Assembly: GCA_037176725.1 (NCBI GenBank)
Contig: JAZBRS010000020.1
Location: forward strand, 89,970,001-90,034,000
DNA from: Posidonia oceanica
Taxonomy: Eukaryota; Streptophyta; Magnoliopsida; Alismatales; Posidoniaceae
DNA length: 64,000 nt
Reading direction: 5' to 3'
Shown here: one piece after another, positions 9,122 to 22,200 of the stretch
Layout of the letters: the number at the start of each line of letters is the position of its first letter
Numbering within the stretch: position 1 is the stretch's first letter
The notes under the pieces: generated by a model
Seen by the model: only the letters and a program-made list of their open reading frames with translations
Told to the model about the DNA's origin: nothing
Databases searched by the model: none
Translations under genes and position numbers: made by a program

Positions 9122-11036
9122 ATAATTAACCTTTGATCTAAAGGTCTTAAAATTCAACATGTTTTGTTAAATTCTAACTGTTAAATTTTAAATTAAAAAT
9201 TAATAATGAATATAACTTAGACTAGGATAAAACTTTAACATATAATAGATTATCTTATAGATTAACTAACCATATAATTAGATTTTATTTTAAAAAACAA
9301 AAAAATAAAAAAGGATGCCTACAGGTAAAATTCCCTGTAAGCACCTACAGGGATCATTTTCTAAACAAAATAATGAACTTCTTATAATAATGAACTTTTT
9401 AGCATGTAAGAAGGAAGACATTCATAATTTGTCTTGCCCCTTCAACCAAAATTAATTAATACACCCTAAACTAACTAATTTTATAACTATGACAAATTAT
9501 ACAATCATATGTTTTTTTATAATATTCAAAGTGATATGAAAATTTTTATTTTCATAATATAAATCCTATCTTTATGGTGTTTTTCATATGATTTTTTTAT
9601 TTTTTGTCTCACCTCACGATTTGAAATAGGGGCATATAGGTTGCAAATTATTTTTGGTTTTCATTGATATAGGAAAACTAAAACATTAGCATTAATCAAT
9701 AGCATTTTAGACAATAATGAATCCATTCTTTACAATCATTTTTTGGATAAATTCTCAAATACATTAGCTTGTTGCAAACAACAAGATACATGTTAGAATA
9801 TGCATTTGTATATTAACACTGATGCCATATAATCGAAGCTTTTTTTTAAATTGATCAATATTCTATATATCAGTGTTGAGCACAAGAATTCTTTGATATA
9901 TGATCCTTCTTACACATACAAGAGCAAATCAAAATTGAAAGTTAGGGCAAAATACAAATAAATTGGTGAACAGTTGATGGCAAATCGAAGATCAGGGCAG
10001 ATCACAGATGATCTTCACAAATGTGAATGACAAGAGTTGATGATCTTCATGAGTGTGAATGGTGGAACGATTGACCCGTCAATCTCCAACGGTGGTCTGC
10101 GATGCGTCCAACATCAATGGTGGTAGGGATCCACTTCTCGGCTGGCATGACAAACGCGAAGATCGAGTAAAGGGAGTAAGGATGGTGGTAGGAGAAGAAT
10201 TAATGGTGGTAGGAGTGTAGTCAAGAGGCTAATAATGCGTTTGGTAGTTGGGTGTGGTTAGGGTTTTGCTGGGAGGAGATGTCGACGGACGAGGGGAGAA
10301 ATGAGATTTTTGTTCATGGCAGTCTTGTAACTAACAATGGCAAATTCTTGTTAGTAGATGTTCTACTAGAGGGCATGGTGGTCTTTTTCACTGATGTGGA
10401 CACAACTTCTCCACATAAGCAACTCAGATGGAAGCTGGGAAGTAGAAGCCTCATCGGGCGTTTGGGTGGCCATCTAGCTTCCAGCACAACTTCTCCCAGC
10501 AAGAAGCCACCAAGGCTAAAGTCAAACGAAGCCATACGTCTTTTTTTTGTTTTGAGGATTTCTAATTATGCTCTTCTAAAATAGAAGTATATACAACATG
10601 GGCTTATTGAACCCTCGGTTGAAATGAAAAACAACAAATTTGAGCTTTCCTAGGTTGATGAATGGGCAACGCAGTTAGCATCTCTATACTCCTATGCAGA
10701 AAGACACAGGACTAAAATGTTTGGGTTGAATGCTCGTAGTCTTCAATCCAAGAATCTGCTCTCCATAGGTTTCGTTCTTATTTCCCATTTAGGACTTTAA
10801 GTCTTTAACCAGTTCAAGGGAGTCATTTTCAACAATGATAGGAAAAATATAATAGACATTTAACATGTCAAAAAAGTCTAATTTCTTTATATTACTGGTA
10901 ATATCCAAGTAAATTTGTCAGGTTTTTCCTGCACGCGCCCCCCCCCCCCCCCGCTCTCGCACCTCTCTTGTTCGAGAGAGCTGTGAGACACCCTAGACCA
11001 CCCTCCGAGCAGTACAAGTCACGCCACAGGAGCTAG
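9122..11036. other. AT-rich DNA without a recognisable gene
   Basis: I find no conserved coding signal here. A 110-codon open frame at 10252-10584 shows no recognisable domain and is not called. A run of about 17 C residues lies at 10938-10957. The ends of this stretch are set by the gypsy LTR and by the decayed coding trace at 11037. Confidence 0.6.
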
Positions 11037-11474
11037 ATCGGGCTTCCTCCTCATGCCAAGTTCGATGACCCTATCCGAATTTTTCTGTGGTGCTTGTATA
11101 ACCAGAGGTTTTATTCGCTGTACCTCCAACTAGTTCCTAGAAACAAATTTGAGCCCAACTTTTGGATCCAAAAATTAATGTGGTTGTAGGCATTAACAAA
11201 CAGAATCATTAATGAAGGGAGCATGCACTTGCTTCACCATGATAACTCCATGCTGGTAGAGGTCGAGGCGATACAACTAGTATTTTTCAATTAGCAAAAG
11301 GCAATTTCGGATCAAGCAGAGAGAACTCCAATCGAGAGTGATGCATTCTTTACCTATGCAATTAATCAACTGAGAATCGATGAAGACTTTCGCGGATCTC
11401 CCAGTACAAATGAAGAAATCCAACATACTACTTTTGCTTTGACGTATTTGGTTCAAAATGTCTCAGCTCATCCA
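11037..11474 (+). pseudogene. decayed coding trace of unknown family
   Basis: One frame, followed from just after TAG 11034-11036, reads as protein-like sequence for about 146 codons. It is interrupted only by TAG at 11187 and TAG at 11292 and ends at TGA 11475. The composition is protein-like: an aromatic-rich start (FLWCLYNQRFYSLYLQ) and a later acidic part (ESDAFFTYAINQLRIDEDF). It lacks a start codon in a good context. I do not recognise the family. It may be a fragment of an old gene or transposon. The two TAG codons are what C-to-T changes at CAG would give. Confidence 0.4.
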
Positions 11475-11554
11475 TGATTCGTGGTTCAAGAAGAGAAGTT
11501 TCTAGTAGCTTGTGGTTAGGCGGATCCATTCTAACCCGAGTAACTTTTAACGCC

Positions 11555-12840
11555 CTTTTTTTTTTTGTAAACAATAATATATTAATATTAAATTATAATT
11601 TATACTTGACTATAGATACCACCACTAAATATAACAAAATTACATAAAGTCTATTTTCCAAGAATATAAAGAGACAAAATATATTACTTTAGATAACTAA
11701 AGCTAGACAGGGCAATAAGGTGAGGCAGTCATATTAAAAAATATTACAAGTTCCCAAATAAAGCCTATCCAAAATGAACTAAGCACCAAGTAGTTAATTA
11801 CTTAAGAGTCCTATGTTGCAGTATCTGAGGAACTAGGAACACTAGAGGGCGGGACAGAGGCAGCTGGTGCAGTAGGAGAAGAGTCATCTATAATTTGAAT
11901 AGCATTATCCCAATCAATCTTCATTTGCCTCAAAGTATTTGGGATATAAGCTTGATTTGGTCCCTGTCCAGTAAAAGCATTATCTGTCCAACAAGCAGTT
12001 AGAGATAGGATATGATGAAATATTGAGGAAATATTTCTACCTAAGTTTCTAAATACAACTTCATTTCTATTTAACTATAGACACCATAAAGCAGCAAGTA
12101 AAAAAGTATTCCAATCTTGCTAATTAATGTTAAATTTAAGTGCAAAGTATAATGAAAAAAATTCTGATATATTGATATTGTACAGAAGGTTTGCAGCATA
12201 ATCTAAAAGAAATTCCCAAATTCTTTTAGAAATAAAACAATATAGGAAAATATACAGTATCGATTCTTCATGTGTACCATAAATATCACAATGGAGTGGG
12301 TCATGCCAACCTCTTTTGGATAAGTTAGATCTAGACAGTATTTTATCATGAAGCACCAACCAAGTAAAAATTTTTACTTTAAATGGTGCATCACATTTCC
12401 AAATAGAAGTTCTATATAATGACCTTACGCCTCCATCATTTAAAATGTTATAATAACTTTGAATTGAAAATTTTTCATTTATTGTAAGGGTCTAGAAAAT
12501 AGAGTAGTCTTCATTTGACCAAGAAATAAAGTCAAGAAAACCAAACAGATGTTGAAAATGGGAATTTAAATAATGTGCAGAATCAAACATCATGCTGTTA
12601 AAAGCTTCCTGTCCTCTATTTAGAAATGTAAGCAACATTTTGTCTAGAGAGATTTTTTTATTCTTAGTCAAAGAATACAAATCTGAGAAAACGAATTTTA
12701 GAGAAGTATTGGTAGACCATTTATTTTCCCAGAATAGAATTTTCTTACAATTATTGGCTGAGAATCTAATGAAGGTGTTGATCCCAAGATAATATGACTT
12801 TAATTCCTTCTAGATAGGTGAAGAGTTTGTAGAGGATATA
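11555..12840 (-). mobile_element. 5'-truncated LINE (L1-type) with poly-A tail
   Basis: Read on the minus strand, the sequence at about 12770-12490 has the FWENKWS motif that lies between the reverse transcriptase and the C-terminal zinc-binding region of plant LINE ORF2. It is followed at 12420-12230 by KCDAPFKVKIFTWLVLHDKIL and by RGWHDPLHCDIYG, the zf-RVT region. A run of T residues at 11556-11567 on the plus strand is the poly-A tail at the 3' end. The reverse transcriptase core itself is missing, so the copy is 5'-truncated, as usual for LINEs. It cannot move by itself. The exact 5' boundary near 12840 is uncertain. Confidence 0.75.
12120..12480 (-). pseudogene. LINE ORF2 C-terminal zinc-binding (zf-RVT) remnant
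   Basis: The minus-strand frame contains LHDKILSRSNLSKRGW and a Cys/His pattern (HC...H...F) typical of the reverse-transcriptase-associated zinc-binding domain (Pfam zf-RVT). Stop codons bound it on both sides. It is a piece of the larger ORF2 of the LINE described here. Confidence 0.75.
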
Positions 12841-13044
12841 TTCAATAAGACTTTATGATTATTAAGATAGAAATATCTATTCTTTATGTGAGTGAACTAT
12901 TTAAGTCTCTCTCTTTTGCAGAGCACTTAAATTATTTATAAGAGTACTTAAATTCTTTATAAAAGTAGACCACTTAAGTCCTTTATTATTACCTATAAGC
13001 TGCCAAAAGCAGCTTACGCTTAAGAAGTATACTGAATTTTCCAT

Positions 13045-13053
13045 TATTTATAA
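13045..13053 (+). promoter_or_regulatory. possible TATA box of the aldo-keto reductase gene
   Basis: TATTTATAA lies about 170 bp upstream of the ATG at 13225, a plausible core-promoter distance given a 5' UTR of roughly 130-140 bases. Nothing else supports it. Confidence 0.35.
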
Positions 13054-13224
13054 TCCCATGCCATCTTTGTTACAAAAGAAGCAAAACAAAGCAAAGGTAG
13101 CTGAAGTCTAGTGGCGTGGGATCAGTGAACTTGCTTCCGTGCCCGTGACAGCACTGTGGAGAAGAACTGCAGAAGTCCGTGGTGAACATCCCCAACTACA
13201 GAGCGGAAGGGACGCATAGCCAAG

Positions 13225-16200
13225 ATGGCATCGATCTCCCTGAGCAGCGGGCACCAGATGCCAATCATCGGCCTGGGGGTATGGAGGATGGAAGGGAAGT
13301 CGATCAGAGATCTCCTCCTCTCCGCTATCAAGATCGGATACCGCCACTTCGACTGCGCAGGTAATAAACCAGCCCAGCTCATTTGATTATAATATTTGGT
13401 TTCTCATCATACGAGTTGGGTTCGTGCTGGATCTCTTTATGGCATTTCGGGATGTTGTTAGTGCCGTCGCCATTTCAACTAAACTCGAATTAATGAATGA
13501 ATTATCCAGTGTTTGATATTTAGAGTTTTGTGTCTTCTGCTTTCTTAACAAGGGAATTGTTTGTTTGATGGTAAGTCGTGGAAGATTTAATTTTTGTTGC
13601 GTTTTATGTAGATCAGTAGGAGGCTTTTTACCTTTCAAAATCTACACTTGCCGTAGAACTCAATCTTTTTAGTGCCCTTGTCACCTGGCACACTTCTGGA
13701 TCCAGATCTGAGACAATAACGAGGAATACTGTAGGGATCTATATTGAATATCGGAATGAAACAATAACAACCGGAATGACAATAACCCAACTATGAATTA
13801 TACTAAAACAGAAACAAGGATAGAGTAGACGTAATTCGAGGTACGTCCGGTCCTCCAAGGCGAGCTCAGAGCTCTAGTAAAAACCGATACTCTCCACCGC
13901 TGCGATGGGTCATTATATATACTCCCTCCGCTTCCAGATACTTCCAGCAGCTTGGGAAAGATGTTGAACAGTTCTCAGGCTATCGGATCCTCCCACGGAC
14001 GAGGCTCGTGACCCAGCTAGCCTCCTGCTCTCCCCCCAGCTACTCTGGACCGGCTGTTCTCCAGTTCAGATCCTTTTCCTCTAACTGCAGCTGTGACAAC
14101 TGCCGCCCACTAACAGCAACTTTTGCTAATACACAAGATATGGCATATTCCCCTAAGTATATTCCTTAGGTTGTTACAACAACCTTTAACCAACTCTAAC
14201 AGATTTGATTCCTTATGATTGTTCTTATCATTTTTAGCATATTTTAGAACATTCTATTCATGTGTATATAATGTAGAGGATATCAATAAGAAACTTATCT
14301 TGTTTTCCTCAGATTTCCCTTTGTTCTAGCATGGTACCAGAGTCATTGTGGATTCTCTCTCTCATCTGAGTGTCTCTGGTTCTCTTGTTCCTTTTCTCTC
14401 TTCCCTCTCAATTGCATATCTGTCATGGTCTTTTCCACCTCTTTTTCGAGTCCTACTCAAGTCATTTCCCCTCCCACTCCTTCGACCAATAGCATTCTAA
14501 ACCTTGTTCCTATCAAACTGGATCGGAACAACTACCTTCTATGGAGGGCTATGTTCATAGCAGTCCTCAAAGGACATGATCTCATTGGCTTTGTCGATGG
14601 TACTCTTCCTTGCCCACCTGCAAACAATGCTCCAGCTCATCATGACTAGCATAAGCAAGATCAATTGTTGGTAGGATGGTTCTTTGCTTCCACCACAGAG
14701 CCAGTTCTTTGACAGGTGACAAATCAAACCACAGCAAGAGGTGTTTGGTCCACTCTTGCCTCTCTTTTTGCCTCCAAATCACAAGCAAGACTCTTGCAAC
14801 TAAGGTTTGAACTTCAAACAATGAAGAAGGGTATCAAAACAATGACAGATTGCCTTTCTCATGCCTTAACCCTCTCTGATTCTAGCTGGGTCTCCCATTA
14901 CAGAGCAAGAATTGATTCTCTTTATTCTTGGTGGTTTGGGAGCAGAATATGAAAATCTGGTGTTTCTCTAACCACCATTAGAGCTGACTTTATCACATTA
15001 GAAGATCTGCAAGGCCAATTGTACACATATGAACTGTGTTGTGCTAAATCCTCTTCTCTAATAGATACTTCACTCATGGCTAATGTAGTCACAAAGCATT
15101 CTCAGAATCCATTTCAGTCTCGTGGTGGCAAAGTGTTCAGAGGGCATGGTGGTTCACCAGTCGGTCGGGGCGGCGGTCGAACACCGGGTGGGCGTGGAGG
15201 CAATGCTTCATCCATGATGTGCCAAATCTGCAGTCACTCTGGCCATTCTGCCATCAACTGCTTCAAACATCTTGATACCATCAACTATGCTCCGACAAAT
15301 CACAATGCCATTGCCAATCTTGCCTCCGCTGACAATACCATCGGAGATGGATCTTGGTACCCAGACTCTGGAGCAACGCATCATATCACCAACGACATGG
15401 CCAACTTGAATATCAGCACTCCATACAATGGATCGGATACCCTGACTGTGGGTAATGGTGCCGGTCTACCCATCACTCATGTCGGCGCCACCAATCTTCA
15501 CACTGAATCAGGTACTCTGCCTCTTTGAAATGTCCTTCTCGTGCCTTCCATTTGCAAAAATCTTCTTTCTGTCAGCCATTTTTGCTGTGATAATCGTGCC
15601 TCCATGAAATTTCTTCCTTCCTCTTTCATTGCCAAGGACCTGGTTACGAAACAGGTTCTTCTTCAAGGACGAACGAGCATTGAAGGACTCTATCATCTTA
15701 GATCACCGCCATCGTCTCGATCCCCTGCTACTTTCGCCTACTCCGCTCAGACCACGCATCTCACTGGTGCTAAGGCTTCTTCAGCCATCTGGCACGTAAG
15801 GTTGGGCCATCCCAATTTCCGTCAAGCCCAATCCATTATCACAAGCTTTAATCTCCCTGTTTCTGGCCCAAGGTTTAAATTCTATAGCTCTTGTAAATAT
15901 GGCAAACATTATCAATTGCCTTATGATTCAAGCATCACTAATGTAACGAAACCTCTAGAATTAATATTTTCTGATGTCTGGGGTCCTCTCCTATCTTATC
16001 TCATTTGGGTTTTCGTTACTACATCCAATTTTAAGATGTTTATTCTAAATTTGTTTAGATTTTCGCCATGAAAGCTAAATCTGATGCATTATCTATATTC
16101 ATCACATTTAAAGCAAATATTGAAAAATTATTTGGATTCAAAATTATCACATTTTAGAGTGATAATGGAGGAGAATATTTAGCTTTTAAATCTTTCATGT

Positions 16201-19200
16201 TAACTAATGACATCACTCATCGTTTTTCCTGTCTTTATGCTCATTAACAAAATGGGGCCTTAGAACAAAAACATAAACATAGACATATTATTGATTTTGG
16301 CCTTACTCTTTTGGCTCATGCCTCTTTATCTAAAACTTTTTGGGTTGAGGCTTTTAATACTTCCGTATATCTTATGAATAGATTACCAAGTAAATCCAAG
16401 CCCAACAAGAGTCCTTATGAGTTGCTTTTTGGATCAACACCTCATTATTCAATGATCCGTGTTTTTAGGTGTACTTGTTATCCTAATTTGAGGCCATATA
16501 ATAAAAACAAACTTGACTATAGGACCATCAAATGCATCTTTCTTGGTTATTCCTCATCTCATAAAGGATATTGTTGCTTTGATCCAAAGTCATCACATAT
16601 ATATATATATCTCGTGATGTTATTTTTCAGGAAGATGATTTTAGTGCAGCCCATTATCTTCAAAATCAGCCCAGTTCAGACTCAGGGCTTTACACAGCAA
16701 GAAGGTGTGGACTACTCTGAAACATTCAGCCCGGTCATCAAACCAGTCAGTATACGAACTGTGCTTTCCATTGCTTATTCCAATTCTTGGTCTATAAAAC
16801 AACTAGATATTAGCAATGCCTTCCTACATGGAACACTCAATGAAGAGAAATACATGAGGCAGCCATCGGGTTTTGTTGATTCAAACCTCCCAAATCATGT
16901 CTGTCGTCTTCGCCGATCCTTGTATGGTCTAAAACAGGCACCACGAGCTTGGTTCAACAGGCTTCGTGCGTTTCTTCTTCAGCAGGGCTTTCAAGACTCC
17001 AAATGTGATGTCTCATTATTCAGCAAATGTATTTTATGGTATATGTAGACGGCATTATTGTAACAGGATCTTCATCCAAGGCCATTGCTCATCTGACTGC
17101 AACTCTGGCCACTGCATTTGCTATTCAAGACCTTGGTGACATCCATTATTTTCTGGGCATTCAAGTTAACCGCACAAGAGATGGTCTGCACCTCTCTCAA
17201 TCCAAGTACATCACAGACATTCTTTAGAGGTACAAACTTGATGAAGCAAAGTCCTGTCTCACACCTTTACCGGCCAATATACAGCTATCTCGAGAGGAAG
17301 GGGAACCATTAGAAGATCCATCGTATTATAGACAGTTGGTTGGATCATTGCAATACTGCACCCTTACAAGACCGGATATTGCCTTTGCAGTGAACAAGGT
17401 ATGTCAGTTTATGCACTCTCCAACCAAGGATCACCTACAGGCTGTGAAACGCATCCTTCGTTATCTCAAATGTACCATTCACCATGGTTTGCTTGTTCAG
17501 AGATCTTCCTTATTTGCTTTACATGCTTTTTCTGATGCTGATTGGGCCTCCAACATTGATGATCGTCGATCTCAGAGTGGATATTGCATTTTTGTGGGAA
17601 CATCTCTGATTTGTTGGTACTCAAAGAAGCAACCTACAGTATCTAGGTCAAGCACTGAGTCAGAATACAGAAGCCTAGCAACTGTGACATGTGAAATTCT
17701 GTGGCTTCAAATGCTGTTGGCAGAGCTTCAAATACCTCAATATCATCCTCCTATTTTATGGTGTGACAACATCGGTGCCACATTTCTGGTAGCAAATTCG
17801 ATTAATCATGCTCGCACAAAACATATTTCTGTGGACTATCATTTTGTTCGAGAATTGGTAGTAAAGAAGAAGCTTGAAGTCCGATTCATTTCCTCCAAGG
17901 ATCAGCTGGTTGACACCCTCACAAAGTCACTAAGCAAACAGCCATTCTTGCTAAGTAGAGACAAGCTTACTATTGTTGCACCTCGGCTAAGCTTGAGGGG
18001 GACTGCTAATACACAAGATATGACATATTCCCCAAAGCATATTCCTTAGTCTAGAATATAGTAGTGGTTGTTATAACAATCTTTAACAAATTCTAACAGA
18101 TTTGATTCATTATGATTGTTCTTATCATTTCTAGCATATTCTAGAACATTCTATTCATGTGTATATAATGTAGAGGATATCAATAAGAAACTTATCTTGT
18201 TTTCCTCATATTTCCCTTTGTTCTAGCAACCTTGTCCTCAAGGTTAATCTCTGGAAATCTCTTCTGCAGTTCCCAATATTCCTCCCACGTCGCCGACGCT
18301 TCATCTTCCTGCTCCCATTGGACAAGAACCTCTGGTGAAGTTTGGTTGTTCTTACACTTCATGCGATGGCCAAGGATAGCTGTTGGTTTTCTATCAGTGG
18401 GTTCTTCCAAGTTCACTGGAATTTCAGGAGGGATAATGATAGTAACAGGTCCCACTTTCTTCCGTAACTGGGACACATGGAAGGTGGAATGGATAGAGAT
18501 GTTGGCAGCAATTGCAGCTGATATGCCACCACTCCGACTTGTTTGGTGATAGGAAGGGTCCATGGTATCGTGAACTCAACTTCTGATTTCCTCTTGAGAT
18601 CACGGATCTTTGCCTATAGGGTTGAAGCTTCAAGAAGACCCACTCGCCCACTTGGTTCTCTTTGTCAATGCCATGACAATCTGCAAACTGCTTCATCTGG
18701 TTTTGAGCTCTGGCATTGTTATGCTGCAACAAGGAGAGAATCTGATCCCAGGTTCTCAGTTCTCGATCAACCGCCTTCACCCGAGAAGTTTCAGGAACAT
18801 AGGACAGTAGCTTGGGTGGTGGAACTCCATATAGTGCTTCAAATGGAGTCATGGCTGTTGCAGAATGGACGGTGGTATTATACGAGTACTCTGCCCATGG
18901 AATCCACCTTGTCCATTCCTTAGGAAGGGATGAAGTAAAGCACCTCAAGTATGTCTCCAAGCACTTGTTGAGAACTTCTGTTTGTCCATCATATTGAGGG
19001 TGGTACACTGAGGTAAAACAAAGCTTACTTCCACTCTCACTCCACAGCTCATACCAGAATTTGCTGGTGAAAGTGGTGTCACAACCTTTTGAGGTATGCC
19101 ATGTAATCTCACGACTTCAGCTACGAAGACTTGAGCTATATCCTTAGCTGTATTAGGATGCTTGATAGGGATGAAATGAGCATATTTGGTTAATCGATCC

Positions 19201-22200
19201 ACCACTACTAATATGACCGACTTTCCTATTGAAACTGGCAATCCCTCTATAAAATCTAGACTGATTTTTGTCGAACTGCTCGTAGAAATCGGCAGGGGCT
19301 GCAGTAGTACTGCAGGAGACAAGTTATCATACTTGTTCCTCTAGCACGTATCACACTCTTTCACATATTGCTGGACATCTTTAAGCCAACCTTTCCAGTA
19401 CACATTGGCTTTCATGCGATGTACTGTCTTCGCAAACCCAGAGTGGCCTCCTGAAGGAGTGTCATAGAACTCACTAATCACTTGGTTTTTGAGATTCCCT
19501 TCATTCATCACCATTAGTCTGCCTTTATAGAATAGGACTCCCTCCCTCAGTTGATACCTGTCAACATTCATATCCTTTTTCTCCCACTTCATCAGTAGAT
19601 TTCGATACTCCTCTGATAACTCTTTTTAATATCCTCAAACCATTTCGGAACTACCACAGAAATAGCATATAAGAGGGATATATCATCTTTCCTGGACAGA
19701 ACGTCTGCCACTTTGTTGCTGCCCCAGGTTTATACTCTACTGCAAAATCAAAACCCATTAACTTGGCTAACCATTTCTCTTGTAGGGGTGTGTGTGCTTG
19801 CTGCTCCATTATATATTTGATACTGACCTGATCTGTCCTAACTACAAACTGTCTCTCCAGCAGTAGAGCTATTCATTTTTTATTGGCAGTAAGTATAGCG
19901 AGCATTTCCTTTTCATAGGTGGATAGGTCGAGTTGTTTGCCTTTAAAACCTTTATTCATGTACGCTATGGGATGACCTTCTTGCATGAGAACCGCCTCCA
20001 TCCCTAAACCGGATGCGTCACACTCTATAACAAATTTCTTGGAGTAATCAGGTAGACTTAGGACTGGAGCATTTGTAAGGGCTTGTTTCAGAGATGAGAA
20101 TGCCACTTCTGCCTCCTCGTTCCACCCAAATGCCTCCTTCTTCAGCAAGTTGTTCAGTGGTTGAGCTATCTTACCAAAGTCTTCGATAAATCTTCTATAA
20201 TATCCGACTAGCCCAAGAAAACCCCTGAGTGCTTTAACCGAACTGGGTGTTTCCCAATTCTGAACAGCCTGCACCTTCGCCTTCTCTATTTCCACTCCCT
20301 GAGCAGTTACCATATGGCCCAAATAGGATACTTTATCAGTCACAAAATGGCATTTACTCCTCTTGGCATGTAAATGGTTCTCTCTAAGAATCTGTAACAC
20401 TGAGGTGAGATATTGTAAGTGGGAATTGAGATCAGGACTATAGATGAGGATATCATCAAAAAACACCAGAACAAATTTTCTCTGGAAAGGTCTGAAGATG
20501 TCATTCGTCAATGATTGGAAAGTGCTTGGAGCATTGCACAATCTAAATGGCATCACCAGAAACTCACAGTGCCCACTGTGTGTTCTAAAAGCAGCTTTCT
20601 CCACATCCCCCTCCTCCATTCTAATTTGGTGATACCCTGCTCTTAAGTCCATTTTAGAGAAGATCTTAGCCCCTCCCAACTCATCTAATAAGTCATCAAT
20701 AATGGGCATTGGATAACAGTCTTTAATGGTATTCTCATTCAGTGCCCTATAATCCACACAAAGTCTATGAGTTCCATCTGCCTTCTTGACTGGTAAGGCT
20801 GGTGAAGAAAAGGAACTGTTGCTTGACCTCATTAATCCTTTAGTGATGTACTCCTCTACTTGTCTCTTCATTTCCTATTTTTCGCAAAAAGGATACTTGT
20901 AGGGTCTAACAGCAGTGACTTTATTCTCATCTTTCAGGAGTATCTTGTGGACACCATTCTAGCATTCTTGCAAGATTCTCACTAAGCAGGGTTCATTCAC
21001 CATTTCCGTACTGCTAGCTTGTAACTGATTGATGTGCACTACTACCACTTGTTTAGCCTTCTTCAAGCTATGTGACATCTCCTTAGCATCCACCATCTGT
21101 AGCTCCTCAAGTGTTCTTCCCTTCCACTCCACTAGATCTCCCTGCCATTGGAATTTAACATACATCGACTCAAAGTTCAGTATCACATCACCCAAGGGTT
21201 TCAGCCACTACACCCCTAGAATTACGTCAGAATCCCTTAATGACACCACATACAAATCTGGTTTCACTGCCAATCCCTCAATTATCATCGCCATATTAGA
21301 ACATATACCATCACAAGGAATATGATCCCCTAAGGCCACCATAACACCATCTTCACCAAAACTTGAATGGTGTCTGGATGAGTAGTACCAGTCAGGACGT
21401 GCATTGAAATCTTTGGCATCTCTGCAGTTTCTTCTTCCCTTTCTTTCTCTTCTACTTCGTCTACCTCCATCTCCTCCTTATGTGGCAAAGTCCCTTGTAA
21501 CAAGAATAACCTCTTATTCTTACATACATGGCCCGATTGTCACTTCTCTTCACATCTAAAACATAACCCCTTCTTTCTTCTTCTCTGCTCCTCCTTTGGA
21601 GACAACCTTGAGAATTGGATCCTCTTCAGATTATTACCTACACTACTAGACCTCCCATTGTTTTCCCCCATAAGACCCTTAACTTCTGCATTAGGCCCCA
21701 TGTCCTACTTCCTCCTACTACCCCTGAGCTAGCTATCAACTTCTTAGCACAGACTCGCAACTCTTGCAATTTAGTCAAAGATATTGCCATAGCTAAGCTT
21801 GAGGGATGGAAACACTTGACATTCAGTTGTATATCTTCCTGCAATCCCCGCACAAAGTAAGAAATCAACGAAGTCTCACTCAGTCCAAAGACTCTAGTAG
21901 CCAACAAGTCGAACGCATAGCCACTGTTCTCGTTTGCTTGAGCTTGAACAGCTCCTCATGGTAGTCTTTGAGTTGCGACTCCCTAAACCTGGTTATCAAC
22001 CCTTCCATAAATTCCCCCTAGTTGACTACTTCCTTCCCTTTCTTAAATGTCCTGAACCAATGCGCAGCTACACCTCTCAATATAATCGAAGCAATTGTCA
22101 TCCATTCTGTCATAGGGGTGTGATGATATGACAGTACGTGTGCCCCTAATCCTTTGGATCAGTCAACCCCTCAAACACCGAGAACTCCAACTTTAAATTC

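Larger units (their letters stand above)
14124..18228 (+). mobile_element. Ty1/copia element nested in the Reina-like gypsy
   Basis: LTRs of 208 bp (14124-14331) and 225 bp (18004-18228) start TGCTAATACAC and end TTCTAGCA. The 3' copy has about 18 extra bases near 18050. The element is flanked by ACTTT (14119-14123) and ACCTT (18229-18233), a target-site duplication with one change. Gag, protease, integrase, RT and RNase H follow in copia order on the plus strand. The insertion cut the gypsy just after its last pol codons, before its polypurine tract. So the copia arrived after the gypsy. Confidence 0.92.

Noticed and set aside
10252..10584. 110-codon open frame
   Set aside because: No family resemblance and no supporting context, so I did not call it a gene.
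10938..10957. poly-C run as a structural element
   Set aside because: A homopolymer of this length may be a sequencing or slippage artefact and nothing around it supports a function.
13108..13382. minus-strand open frames over exon 1 of the aldo-keto reductase gene
   Set aside because: They lie antisense to exon 1, whose splice to exon 2 restores the conserved reductase sequence.
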